DNA of 15,147 nucleotides from Syntrophaceae bacterium (GTDB lineage Bacteria > Desulfobacterota > Syntrophorhabdia > Syntrophorhabdales > WCHB1-27): positions 3,425-18,571 of the forward strand of contig PLSJ01000161.1 of assembly GCA_003165115.1 (NCBI GenBank), read 5' to 3'. The translations under genes were made by a program, and so were the position numbers. The notes beneath the pieces were generated by a model. It had not been told where the DNA came from. It made no database searches and saw only the letters and a list, made by a program, of their open reading frames with translations. Shown one piece after another: positions 8,210 through 14,524 of the stretch (its first letter is position 1; each line of letters opens with the position of its first letter).

Positions 8210-8278
8210 GGGAGAATTTTCCCGATAGGAACTTTTTGAGTTCCCATCAGGAAGAATTTTCCCGATAGGAACTTTTTT
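8210..8278. repeat. Tandem 25-bp direct repeat with an intervening inverted copy
   Basis: A 25-bp sequence is repeated exactly at 8213-8237 and 8253-8277, a 40-bp period; with one mismatch the match extends to 8211 and 8251. Each copy contains GATAGGAACT (8224-8233 and 8264-8273). Between them lies AGTTCCCATC (8239-8248), their reverse complement except for one A/C mismatch. The result is three half-sites in the order R, R-inverted, R. Each copy also begins with a near-palindrome (GGGAGAATTTTCCC at 8210-8223 in the first). The block starts just after the fliJ stop. It could be terminator/attenuator structure, a short repeat element, or a tandem activator site. Confidence 0.85.
8239..8278 (+). 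terminator. Probable intrinsic terminator after fliJ
   Basis: The arm AGTTCCCATC (8239-8248) pairs with GATAGGAACT (8264-8273). Inside it, GGAA (8250-8253) pairs with TTCC (8259-8262) around a GAATT loop. That gives 13 Watson-Crick pairs with two internal A/C mismatches. T residues run from 8273 to 8278 directly after the stem. It lies 30 nt beyond the fliJ stop. An upstream arm (8224-8233) competes for the same strand. Confidence 0.6.
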
Positions 8279-8347
8279 CCCGTACCCCACCAGGATCTCA
8301 CACACCATTCTCCCATTTTGATATACTCCCTCAACAGATTTATGATG

Positions 8348-8363
8348 TGGCACGCTTCTTGTT
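8348..8363 (+). promoter_or_regulatory. Candidate sigma54 (-24/-12) promoter for fliK-flgD-flgE
   Basis: TGGCACGCTTCTTGTT matches the consensus TGGCACG-N4-TTGCW with correct GG to GC spacing. The one deviation is T at the normally conserved C of the -12 element (8362). The predicted start of transcription is near 8374. The -24 element is perfect. Position just upstream of the first hook-module gene and an encoded NtrC-family activator support it; the -12 change lowers certainty. Confidence 0.65.
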
Positions 8364-8436
8364 AATATGTCCCTCCATGCAGCAGACACTCCTGAACCTT
8401 CTGACAGCGGGTATGACGGACCTCAAGGCGACGACC

Positions 8437-10134
8437 ATGGACCTGAAACCCGGCACCCTCCCCGCCGGCGACAGTCTCTTCGGGACGCTGCTGAGTCAGG
8501 CAATGGACGAAGGCTCGCCACAGGTGCCTGCCGGCGCCGTTGGCGAGACGAAGCCTTGCGCACCCCTCGATCTCCCCGCTCTCTTGCCGGCCCTTCTGGG
8601 GAAAGACGCGGCGGCCTTCGAGCAGACTTTGCAGACGAGCGCGGGGCAGGAGGCGCATCCCGCGTCGAGTGCCGGGTGGAAAGTGGCGGGCGCCTGGTGT
8701 CCGCAGGCGAGTGCCGCGGCGGCCGCGCTTCCGGCGGAAGGCACGACGAAAGCCGGTTCCGCGACCGTAGCACCGCAGACCGTGCCTTTCGCGACGGACG
8801 CAACATGGAGCGCCACGACGCAAGCCGGCGCGGAACCCAACCCGGAGCAACAACTGCAAGACCTGATCATGGGGTTGGTGGCCCTGGTGATGATGAAGGA
8901 TGCCGGGGCACAAGATCAACAGGCCGCGGCGACGGCTTCGGTCCCGGGGGAGCAGGAGGCTGCCGCGGAGCAGGGCAACGTGCCCGTTACCGGCCCGATC
9001 GGCCTGGGAACCACCGGCCTGTCTCAGCGGAGCAAAGTGGCATCGAACGACGCCACATCGGGCAAGACGTCGGAGACGGACACCCGGCATCTCCTCGACA
9101 CCCTGGCGCTCCTGCTTTTTGCGGGGCTTGAGGCAGCCAAGCAGGAGCCGGACACGTCGCCGGCGGCACCCGGAGAGACACTGCCCTCCCTGCCGAAAGA
9201 GGGACGGGCCGGGACGGGGACTGCCACAGGGCCGGCGCTCAAGGCGCAGGCCGCGGCCGCCGGTCCGGCGACAAGCCCCGGTCCGAAGGGGCCGGGGACG
9301 GCGGCATTGCCTGGGGGCGAGTCGAAAGGATTTACGGCGCACCTCCCCGGCGCGGGGACGGATGCGGCTGTAACCGGAGGGAAGACAATGGTCCGGGCGG
9401 AGTTTGCGCTCGACCCGGCGGCGGCCTCCGCGGGCGAAAATAGTCTTACCCTGCGGGTATCGGTGGGCAGCGCCGTGACTTCCGCACAGACAAGCCTTGC
9501 GGGACAGACGGTGGGAAGCGCGCAGGAGAGTGTCAAGGAAGTGGTGAAGGAAGCAGGCGGCGGGCATGATGACGGCGTGGTGACCGTCGTCAGGGAGCTG
9601 ACGCCCCTCCTCCTCGAAAACCGGGACGGCAACGCGTCACACGACCCTGGGACCGGCAAAGAGAGGTCGGGCGAGAGGCAGAGCTACCCGGCCGCGCTCG
9701 ATGGGCACGTTTCCATGAATAGCGAACCGGCACAGGAGCAGCAGGTATCCGGTCAATCGGCTTCCTCCGGGATGATCGAGAGGTTCGACCGGATCATGGA
9801 ACAGGTCGGGACCGGTTCGGCCCCGCACGATATGACGGTCAGGCTCACGGTAGGGAACGAAGACAGCCTCGTCCTCGGGTTGAAGGACCTCGGCCAGACG
9901 GTCACGGTGGAAATCAGGGGCTCGAACCAGGGGATGATAAACCTGCTCCAGTCTCAACGGGACGTCATCATCAGCCACCTTGAAGGCAAGGACATATCGG
10001 CGAACATCATCATCGATCCCAATGCCTCAGGGACACCCGAGAGAAGAGACAGGAGAGAAACGAAGCAAAGGACCTTCGCCGCCCGTGGAAAAGTTGGCGG
10101 GGGGTTCGACGGCATACTCGAAATATTCGCGTAA
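8437..10134 (+). CDS. fliK: Flagellar hook-length control protein FliK
   Basis: FliK is an exported molecular ruler that ends hook growth and switches export specificity from hook to filament proteins. From ATG 8437 it has 565 residues, long for the family. The first about 440 residues are low-complexity, rich in Ala, Gly, Pro and Thr, as usual for the ruler part. The conserved C-terminal Flg_hook domain is at about 466-528 (VRLTVGNEDSLVLGL, then VTVEIRGSNQGMINLLQSQRD and ISANIIID), followed by a charged tail. ATG 8437 was chosen because AAGG lies 8 nt upstream and it is well downstream of the predicted sigma54 start near 8374. ATG 8413 and 8377 are in frame but lack a ribosome-binding site. 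A GTG at 8347 lies inside the promoter. The gene begins the hook module and is followed by flgD 10 nt later. Confidence 0.87.
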   Translation: MDLKPGTLPAGDSLFGTLLSQAMDEGSPQVPAGAVGETKPCAPLDLPALLPALLGKDAAAFEQTLQTSAGQEAHPASSAGWKVAGAWCPQASAAAAALPAEGTTKAGSATVAPQTVPFATDATWSATTQAGAEPNPEQQLQDLIMGLVALVMMKDAGAQDQQAAATASVPGEQEAAAEQGNVPVTGPIGLGTTGLSQRSKVASNDATSGKTSETDTRHLLDTLALLLFAGLEAAKQEPDTSPAAPGETLPSLPKEGRAGTGTATGPALKAQAAAAGPATSPGPKGPGTAALPGGESKGFTAHLPGAGTDAAVTGGKTMVRAEFALDPAAASAGENSLTLRVSVGSAVTSAQTSLAGQTVGSAQESVKEVVKEAGGGHDDGVVTVVRELTPLLLENRDGNASHDPGTGKERSGERQSYPAALDGHVSMNSEPAQEQQVSGQSASSGMIERFDRIMEQVGTGSAPHDMTVRLTVGNEDSLVLGLKDLGQTVTVEIRGSNQGMINLLQSQRDVIISHLEGKDISANIIIDPNASGTPERRDRRETKQRTFAARGKVGGGFDGILEIFA

Positions 10135-10147
10135 AGGAGGGTACATG
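10133..10147 (+). promoter_or_regulatory. Shine-Dalgarno fixing the flgD start
   Basis: AAAGGAGG at 10133-10140 overlaps the fliK TAA and stands 4 nt before ATG 10145. This excludes the much longer in-frame reading that begins inside fliK at 9980. Confidence 0.85.
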
Positions 10148-10768
10148 TCCACAGATACCACGGGTGTCACGGCTGCCTCGGCAGCGAGCACGACCGCCTC
10201 TTCGACCGGATCCAACGCACTGATAAGCGATACCGAATTCCTTCAGATCCTGATCGCGCAGCTCCAGAACCAGGACCCCCTCAACCCTACCGACGCGAAT
10301 CAATTTGTCACGGAGCTGGCCCAGATGACGCAGGTGCAGTCGCTTCAGAGCATGCAGACGTCTCTGTCGAGCCTTTCGACCAGCCTCGGCATCGGGTCCA
10401 TGAGCCAGTGGGCTTCGGCCGTAGGGGACTACATGCAGGTAAACGACACGTCCATATCGCAAGGGGACGAAGTGGTCCTCTCCCCGAGCGGCGGTTATGA
10501 CCAGATAACATTGAACCTGCAGAATAAATCGGACGGAAGCACCAGCCAGGTGACGTTCAATCAGGGCGACTCCCTGGTTTATTCGGATACGGACGGCAAT
10601 TACACGGTGCAGGGGGCGACGGCGACACTGAACGGCCAGGCCGTCACGTGCACCACGCAGGTGTACCGGGCCATTACGGGCGTGCAGTCAGGCAGCTCGG
10701 GGGTCATGCTCGTGGCAGGCGATGGGACGACGTACGCGACAAGCGCCATCATAGGACTAACCAAATAA
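10145..10768 (+). CDS. flgD: Flagellar hook assembly scaffold (hook cap) protein FlgD
   Basis: FlgD caps the growing hook and guides FlgE insertion; it is later replaced by HAP1. From ATG 10145 it is 207 residues. The N-terminal domain is classical: EFLQILIAQLQNQDPLNPTD (31-50) followed by FVTELAQMTQVQSLQ. A Ser/Thr/Ala-rich tail precedes it. The C-terminal part (about 85-207) is rich in beta strands but lacks the usual FlgD W(D/N)GxDxxG segment, and ends in a TTYATSAIIGLTK-like strand, so it is shorter and diverged from the enteric form. The start is set by AAAGGAGG at 4 nt. It lies between fliK and flgE, the standard hook-gene order. Confidence 0.95.
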   Translation: MSTDTTGVTAASAASTTASSTGSNALISDTEFLQILIAQLQNQDPLNPTDANQFVTELAQMTQVQSLQSMQTSLSSLSTSLGIGSMSQWASAVGDYMQVNDTSISQGDEVVLSPSGGYDQITLNLQNKSDGSTSQVTFNQGDSLVYSDTDGNYTVQGATATLNGQAVTCTTQVYRAITGVQSGSSGVMLVAGDGTTYATSAIIGLTK

Positions 10769-10784
10769 CGCATAGGGGGACAGC

Positions 10785-12359
10785 ATGCTCACTTCACTGT
10801 ATTCGGGAATCAGCGGCCTTTTGGCCAACGCCGACGCGCTCGACATCATCGGTAACAACATCTCGAACTCCAATACCACGGGTTTCAAGGCAAGCAGTGC
10901 GTCCTTCGAGGACGTGCTTTACCAGACGGTGGCGGGCACGAGCGGTACGGGGCAGGTAGGGAGAGGCGTGGCCCTGGGCGCCGTTCAGACGGATTTCTCG
11001 CCCGGGTCGGTCGAGACGACGAACTCTTCCACCGATCTGGCAATCGGCGGGCAGGGGTTCTTTATCGTGAAGAAGACCGGGGACAACACGGATTACTACA
11101 CGAGGGCCGGCGGGTTCAGCCTCGATAAAGTCGGCAATATGACCGACGCCAACGGCGATTACCTCCAGGGTAAAGTGATAGACCAGACCACCGGAACGGC
11201 CACGGGGGTCGATGTGAACATCAGCATATCCCAGCAGCCGAGCCAGCCGAAGGCAACGCAAACGATCGATATGGTGGTCAACCTCGAGTCGGACTCGGCG
11301 TGGAAGGGCGAGTGCACGGTGACGGGCGGCACGCCGGGCACGGATCTCACCAGCGTTTCGGCAGCCACGAGCAGCTACCCTGCCACGGGCAGTTATACCC
11401 TCACGGTGACCGGCCCGGCCGTCAGCGGTAATTTCCCTGTCACGGTGACCATGCCCGATGGCACCGTCGTGACGGGGACGGCAACGAGTAACGGCAACGT
11501 GACCGACTTCACTGGTACGGATTCCAGCGGAAATACGGTAGATACCGGCCTGAACCTGGCCTTCGGCACCCTTACGAGCGGTGATACGACCACATTCAGC
11601 CTCAGCGGTTTTGACGGTTCCACCGCCGTCACCCAGTCCAATACGACAAACTATTCGTCGTCCGAAACGGTGTACGATTCACTCGGCACGGCCCACACGG
11701 TAACGGTCAATTTCCGGAAGGCTTCCGTCGACAGCGCCTCTCAAACATCGACGTGGAACTGGAACGTGACGGTAAGCGGACAGGATTCGGTGGCCTCGGG
11801 CGGGTCCGGGACCATGACATTCAATGAAAACGGCGTCCTGACCTCGGGCGGGTCTCCACAGGCCGTCACCTTCGATTTCGCCGGGGCACAGCAAAATCAG
11901 GTCATCGACCTCGTGTTCGGGTCGGCCTCCGGCGAGGGCTCATCCACGCAGTACAGCAGTTCTTCGAAAACCACCTACGTGGGGCAGGACGGGTACGCCC
12001 CCGGCGTGCTCCAGAGCGTCAGTGTGAGCCAGAATGGTGTCATCTCCGGTACCTACGACAACGGCCAGATCCTGCAGCTTTACCAGTTAACCCTCGCAAA
12101 CTTCGACAACCCCCAAGGGTTGAAAAAAGAAGGCGGCAATCTTTATTCGGCGACCCTCGACTCGGGTAACGCCTACACCAACGCCCCCGGCCAGGGCGGC
12201 ACGGGACAGATCAGCTCCAATTCACTGGAAGGGTCGAATGTGGACCTGGCCACCGAGTTCGTGAAGATGATAGTCGCCCAGAGGGGCTATGAGGCGAACT
12301 CAAAGGTGATTACCACCACGGACCAGATTCTGCAAAGCCTTATGAACATAAAACAGTGA
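10785..12359 (+). CDS. flgE: Flagellar hook protein FlgE
   Basis: FlgE polymerises into the curved hook (universal joint). The D0 N-terminus SLYSGISGLLANADALDIIG, followed by NNISNSNTTGFKASSASFED (about 4-43), is diagnostic, as are GGQGFFIVKK, FTRAGxFSLD-like YTRAGGFSLD, and the C-terminal helix VDLATEFVKMIVAQRGYEAN with ITTTDQILQSLMN. At 524 residues it is well above the roughly 400 of E. coli. An additional Thr/Ser/Gly-rich, beta-strand segment lies at about 169-283, before the canonical ETVYDSLGTAHTVTVNF part. It probably extends the surface-exposed hook domain. AGGGGG at 10774-10779 precedes the ATG. A strong hairpin follows 38 nt after the stop. Confidence 0.97.
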   Translation: MLTSLYSGISGLLANADALDIIGNNISNSNTTGFKASSASFEDVLYQTVAGTSGTGQVGRGVALGAVQTDFSPGSVETTNSSTDLAIGGQGFFIVKKTGDNTDYYTRAGGFSLDKVGNMTDANGDYLQGKVIDQTTGTATGVDVNISISQQPSQPKATQTIDMVVNLESDSAWKGECTVTGGTPGTDLTSVSAATSSYPATGSYTLTVTGPAVSGNFPVTVTMPDGTVVTGTATSNGNVTDFTGTDSSGNTVDTGLNLAFGTLTSGDTTTFSLSGFDGSTAVTQSNTTNYSSSETVYDSLGTAHTVTVNFRKASVDSASQTSTWNWNVTVSGQDSVASGGSGTMTFNENGVLTSGGSPQAVTFDFAGAQQNQVIDLVFGSASGEGSSTQYSSSSKTTYVGQDGYAPGVLQSVSVSQNGVISGTYDNGQILQLYQLTLANFDNPQGLKKEGGNLYSATLDSGNAYTNAPGQGGTGQISSNSLEGSNVDLATEFVKMIVAQRGYEANSKVITTTDQILQSLMNIKQ

Positions 12360-12396
12360 TGCCTTTCTAAGAGAAGGCGAGGAGCTGCGAAGACAG

Positions 12397-12445
12397 ATGA
12401 GACAAAAGGGACGGCTGGGTGCGCCAGCCGTCCCTTTTGTCTCAT
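12397..12445 (+). terminator. Rho-independent terminator after flgE (22-bp perfect stem)
   Basis: The left arm 12397-12418 and right arm 12424-12445 are exact reverse complements, with a 5-nt GTGCG loop. The core is GGGACGGCTGG / CCAGCCGTCCC, flanked by AAAA on the left and TTTT on the right, so it would end transcription from either direction. A small extra hairpin (12361-12378, GCCTTT / GAAGGC arms) precedes it just after the flgE stop. Confidence 0.9.
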
Positions 12446-12650
12446 GGCGCCCGTCTATCGGCATTTGCCATCGTCCCGGTGAGGGGAGCAATGGTCCTCT
12501 TGTCCCCCATGTCCTGGATATCCCTTATGTCAAGAATGTGACGTAAACCGTTTTTCTCCCAACACCGGAAGGCCGGACCAGGCGCCGGCCGCTTTCTCGA
12601 AAGAGCGTGCTTTTCCATGGTGCGAGCCGGTTTTCCTTTGTCTTTCATCG
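12446..12650. other. Non-coding gap upstream of the fliL promoter
   Basis: About 205 nt lie between the flgE terminator and the fliL promoter. I see no credible gene on either strand. It holds inverted repeats: TTATGTCA-N6-TGACGTAA (12525-12546, described separately), GGCCGG / CCGGCC (12571-12576 with 12585-12590), and a short dyad TTTCTCGAAA (12593-12602). It is a plausible site for activator binding or a small RNA, but nothing stronger can be said. Confidence 0.6.
12525..12546. promoter_or_regulatory. Candidate upstream activator site (22-bp imperfect palindrome)
   Basis: TTATGTCA (12525-12532) and TGACGTAA (12539-12546) are inverted repeats with one mismatch and a 6-nt spacer. The centre is about 142 nt before the predicted sigma54 start at 12678, a normal distance for an NtrC-family enhancer. 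Binding by the regulator encoded at 885-2180 is an inference only. Confidence 0.35.
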
Positions 12651-12651
12651 T

Positions 12652-12667
12652 TGGCACATATATTGCT
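12652..12667 (+). promoter_or_regulatory. Sigma54 (-24/-12) promoter for fliLMNOP
   Basis: TGGCACATATATTGCT has the complete TGGCAC and TTGCT elements with correct 12-bp spacing between the key G (12654) and C (12666), followed by a T run. Predicted transcription start is near 12678, 15 nt before the fliL ATG. It is the best regulatory match in the window. Confidence 0.85.
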
Positions 12668-12692
12668 TTTTTCATATAAGAGGGAAGAAGAT

Positions 12693-13193
12693 ATGGCTGA
12701 AGAGCAGACAGAAGAAACCGTCCCGGAGAGTGTGGCGCCGGAAAAAAAGAAGAAAGGGTTCATGAAGATCGTCGCGATCGGTCTTTTGGCCGTCGGGCTC
12801 GCCGGAGGGGCGGGATACTATTTTTACGGCAAGACGCTGCTTGCGCGCTATACACAGGGCAAGCAGGCGCACAAGGAGCCCGAGAAGGTCGAGGTCGGAC
12901 CCCTTTTGTCGCTCGAACCCTTCATCATCAACGTATCGGGAGACTCCCAGAGATTTGTCAAGATTTCCATGGCCATCGAGCTGAAGAATGAAAAGGCCGT
13001 CGAGCGCACGAAGAAGATGACGCCGGTCATCCGGGACATGGTGCTTTCGGTGCTCGGGACCAAAAAGCCGGAGGCCTTCATGGACGTCAACGGCCGGGCG
13101 GCGATGAAAAAGGAATTGTTCGAGGGGGTTAACCGGCTTTTTGCGGACAGCGGCCTCAGGGCCGTCTACATCACCGATATCATTATGCAGTAG
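12693..13193 (+). CDS. fliL: Flagellar basal body-associated protein FliL
   Basis: FliL is a single-pass inner-membrane protein that surrounds or stabilises the stator units. The 166-residue protein has a short charged cytoplasmic start, one membrane helix at about 24-45 (IVAIGLLAVGLAGGAGYYF), and the periplasmic FliL domain with PFIINVSGDSQRFVKISMAIEL and a terminal VYITDIIMQ. The ATG at 12693 is preceded by AGAGGGAAG. An in-frame TTG at 12651 was rejected because it lies in the -24 element of the sigma54 promoter. It is first in the third module, 10 nt before fliM. The motA/motB genes often found near fliL are not in this window. Confidence 0.95.
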   Translation: MAEEQTEETVPESVAPEKKKKGFMKIVAIGLLAVGLAGGAGYYFYGKTLLARYTQGKQAHKEPEKVEVGPLLSLEPFIINVSGDSQRFVKISMAIELKNEKAVERTKKMTPVIRDMVLSVLGTKKPEAFMDVNGRAAMKKELFEGVNRLFADSGLRAVYITDIIMQ

Positions 13194-13203
13194 GAGCGCG
13201 CAC

Positions 13204-14199
13204 ATGGAGCAGCTACTCTCTCAAGAAGAAATCGATGCACTGCTGCACGGCATTTCAGATGGGGACGTCGAGACCGCCGTGGAAGAGGTAGCGGTAGAGG
13301 CCGAACAGACGCCGGCACCCGCGGCCCAGGCGCAAGTACTTGATTTTGCGAAATATACGAAAGGCAGAAAAGAGAAGCTGCCTTCCCTCGAATTTGTATC
13401 GGACAGGTTGTCGAAATCCTTAAGGTCGGCCCTCACCCTGTTTCTCGAGAGAGAGGTCGAAATAAACATCGCCCCCACGCAGTATATCGAATACGGGGAA
13501 TTCATAAAGACGCTCCCTCTGCCCACGAACATGAATATCGTTACCACGGAGCACCTCAAAGGCTTCTTTATCGTGATTTTCGATGCAAAACTGATCTTCT
13601 GCGTCCTTGAGACCGTCTTTGGCAGCAACACGATTACCGTGCCGAAGATAGAGGGCAGGGAATTCACCAAAATCGAGTTCAACGTCATAAAGAAGCTCGT
13701 CGACATCGTCTGCGCGGAAATGGAAAAGGCGTGGGAGCCCGTGTACAAGATACGGTGCAAATATTCCAGATCGGAGATAAACCCCAACTACATCACCATG
13801 GTCTCCCTCGAGGAAACGGTTGTCATCTGCGAGTTCGCGATCGAGGTCGCGGACGTGGTGAGCTGGATGAAGATATGCATGCCCTACGGTATCCTCGAAT
13901 CGATAAAGGGTTATCTCATTTCCACGCCTTCGAGAGAAGACCTGGACATGCGGGAAAAATGGATACAGAAACTGCGCGCCCGCGTCGAGGAAGTACCCCT
14001 CGACATAAGGGGCATCCTCGGAAAAAAGAAAATTTCCGTCGAGGAGTTTCTGAGGATAAAAAAGGACAGCGTCATCGTCACGGATACGAATGTGGATGAG
14101 CCGATCGACATCGAGGTCGGGAACAGGACCAAGCTGAGAGGCAAGATGGGCGTCTACAAAGGGAACAAAGCAATCAAGATAGAGCAGATAGTGGATTAA
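13204..14199 (+). CDS. fliM: Flagellar motor switch protein FliM
   Basis: FliM is the middle C-ring protein that receives phospho-CheY and links FliG with FliN. From ATG 13204 it has 331 residues. The N-terminal LSQEEIDALL (5-14) is the CheY-P binding motif, followed by a Pro/Ala/Glu linker. The middle CheC-like domain begins near KLPSLEFVSDRLSKSLR and includes LPLPTNMNIV. It also contains VFGSNT at 138-143, where FliM usually has FGGxG. EGREFTKIEFNVIKKLVD follows as normal. The SpoA domain is C-terminal. AGGAG, 7 nt upstream and overlapping the fliL TAG, sets the start; a TTG at 13141 inside fliL is rejected. Confidence 0.97.
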   Translation: MEQLLSQEEIDALLHGISDGDVETAVEEVAVEAEQTPAPAAQAQVLDFAKYTKGRKEKLPSLEFVSDRLSKSLRSALTLFLEREVEINIAPTQYIEYGEFIKTLPLPTNMNIVTTEHLKGFFIVIFDAKLIFCVLETVFGSNTITVPKIEGREFTKIEFNVIKKLVDIVCAEMEKAWEPVYKIRCKYSRSEINPNYITMVSLEETVVICEFAIEVADVVSWMKICMPYGILESIKGYLISTPSREDLDMREKWIQKLRARVEEVPLDIRGILGKKKISVEEFLRIKKDSVIVTDTNVDEPIDIEVGNRTKLRGKMGVYKGNKAIKIEQIVD

Positions 14200-14212
14200 G
14201 AAGGGGGGTGCG

Positions 14213-14524
14213 ATGGAGGAATTCTCAGGCCAGGAACGGCAGACCGGACACAACGAAGGCCAGGAAATGAGCATCGAGAGTCTCCTTGACATTCCCGTCG
14301 AGATCTCCGTCGAGATAGGAAGGACGAGAATGCCCATAGGCGACCTCCTCTCGCTGACGAGGGGGTCGATCGTGGAACTGAACAGACTGGCGGGAGAATC
14401 GGCGGACATTTATGTGAACGAGAAGCTTGTCGGAAAAGGCGAGATCGTGGTGGCGAGCGAAAGACTGGGCGTGAGAGTACTTGAGATAGTGACCCCGAAG
14501 GAGCGGGTGCAGAAGCTCGGCTAA
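14213..14524 (+). CDS. fliN: Flagellar motor switch protein FliN
   Basis: FliN forms the lower C-ring and docks the FliH-FliI export complex. The 103-residue protein is a short N-terminal extension plus one SpoA domain at about 24-98. That domain has LLDIPVEISVEIGRTRMPIGDLLSLTRGSIVELNR, then ADIYVNEKLVGKGEIVV and GVRVLEIV, a textbook FliN pattern. A strong AAGGGGGG precedes the ATG by 4 nt. The stop TAA overlaps the fliO ATG by one base. Confidence 0.97.
   Translation: MEEFSGQERQTGHNEGQEMSIESLLDIPVEISVEIGRTRMPIGDLLSLTRGSIVELNRLAGESADIYVNEKLVGKGEIVVASERLGVRVLEIVTPKERVQKLG

Noticed and set aside
8213..8277. CRISPR-like repeat
   Set aside because: Only two direct copies, with a 15-nt gap containing an inverted arm. 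There are no further units and no cas genes.
8738..8754. Second sigma54-like sequence inside fliK (GGCACG followed 12 nt later by GC)
   Set aside because: The -12 element lacks the TT before GC, it lies inside coding sequence, and no gene start follows.
8362..9567. Minus-strand and alternate-frame long open frames over fliK
   Set aside because: Arg/Gly/Pro-rich translations typical of wrong frames in high-G+C DNA. The + frame ends in a real Flg_hook domain.
9980..10144. 5' extension of flgD into fliK
   Set aside because: The extension overlaps the fliK 3' end. The strong AAAGGAGG just before ATG 10145 and the FlgD family N-terminus favour the short form.
12442..12675. Possible 77-codon gene on the minus strand in the flgE-fliL gap
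   Set aside because: Its ATG lies in the fliL promoter, there is no ribosome-binding site, and it ends in the terminator arm; no family resemblance.
13141..13203. 5' extension of fliM from TTG 13141
   Set aside because: It overlaps the fliL C-terminus and lacks a ribosome-binding site; ATG 13204 gives the standard LSQEEIDALL N-terminus.
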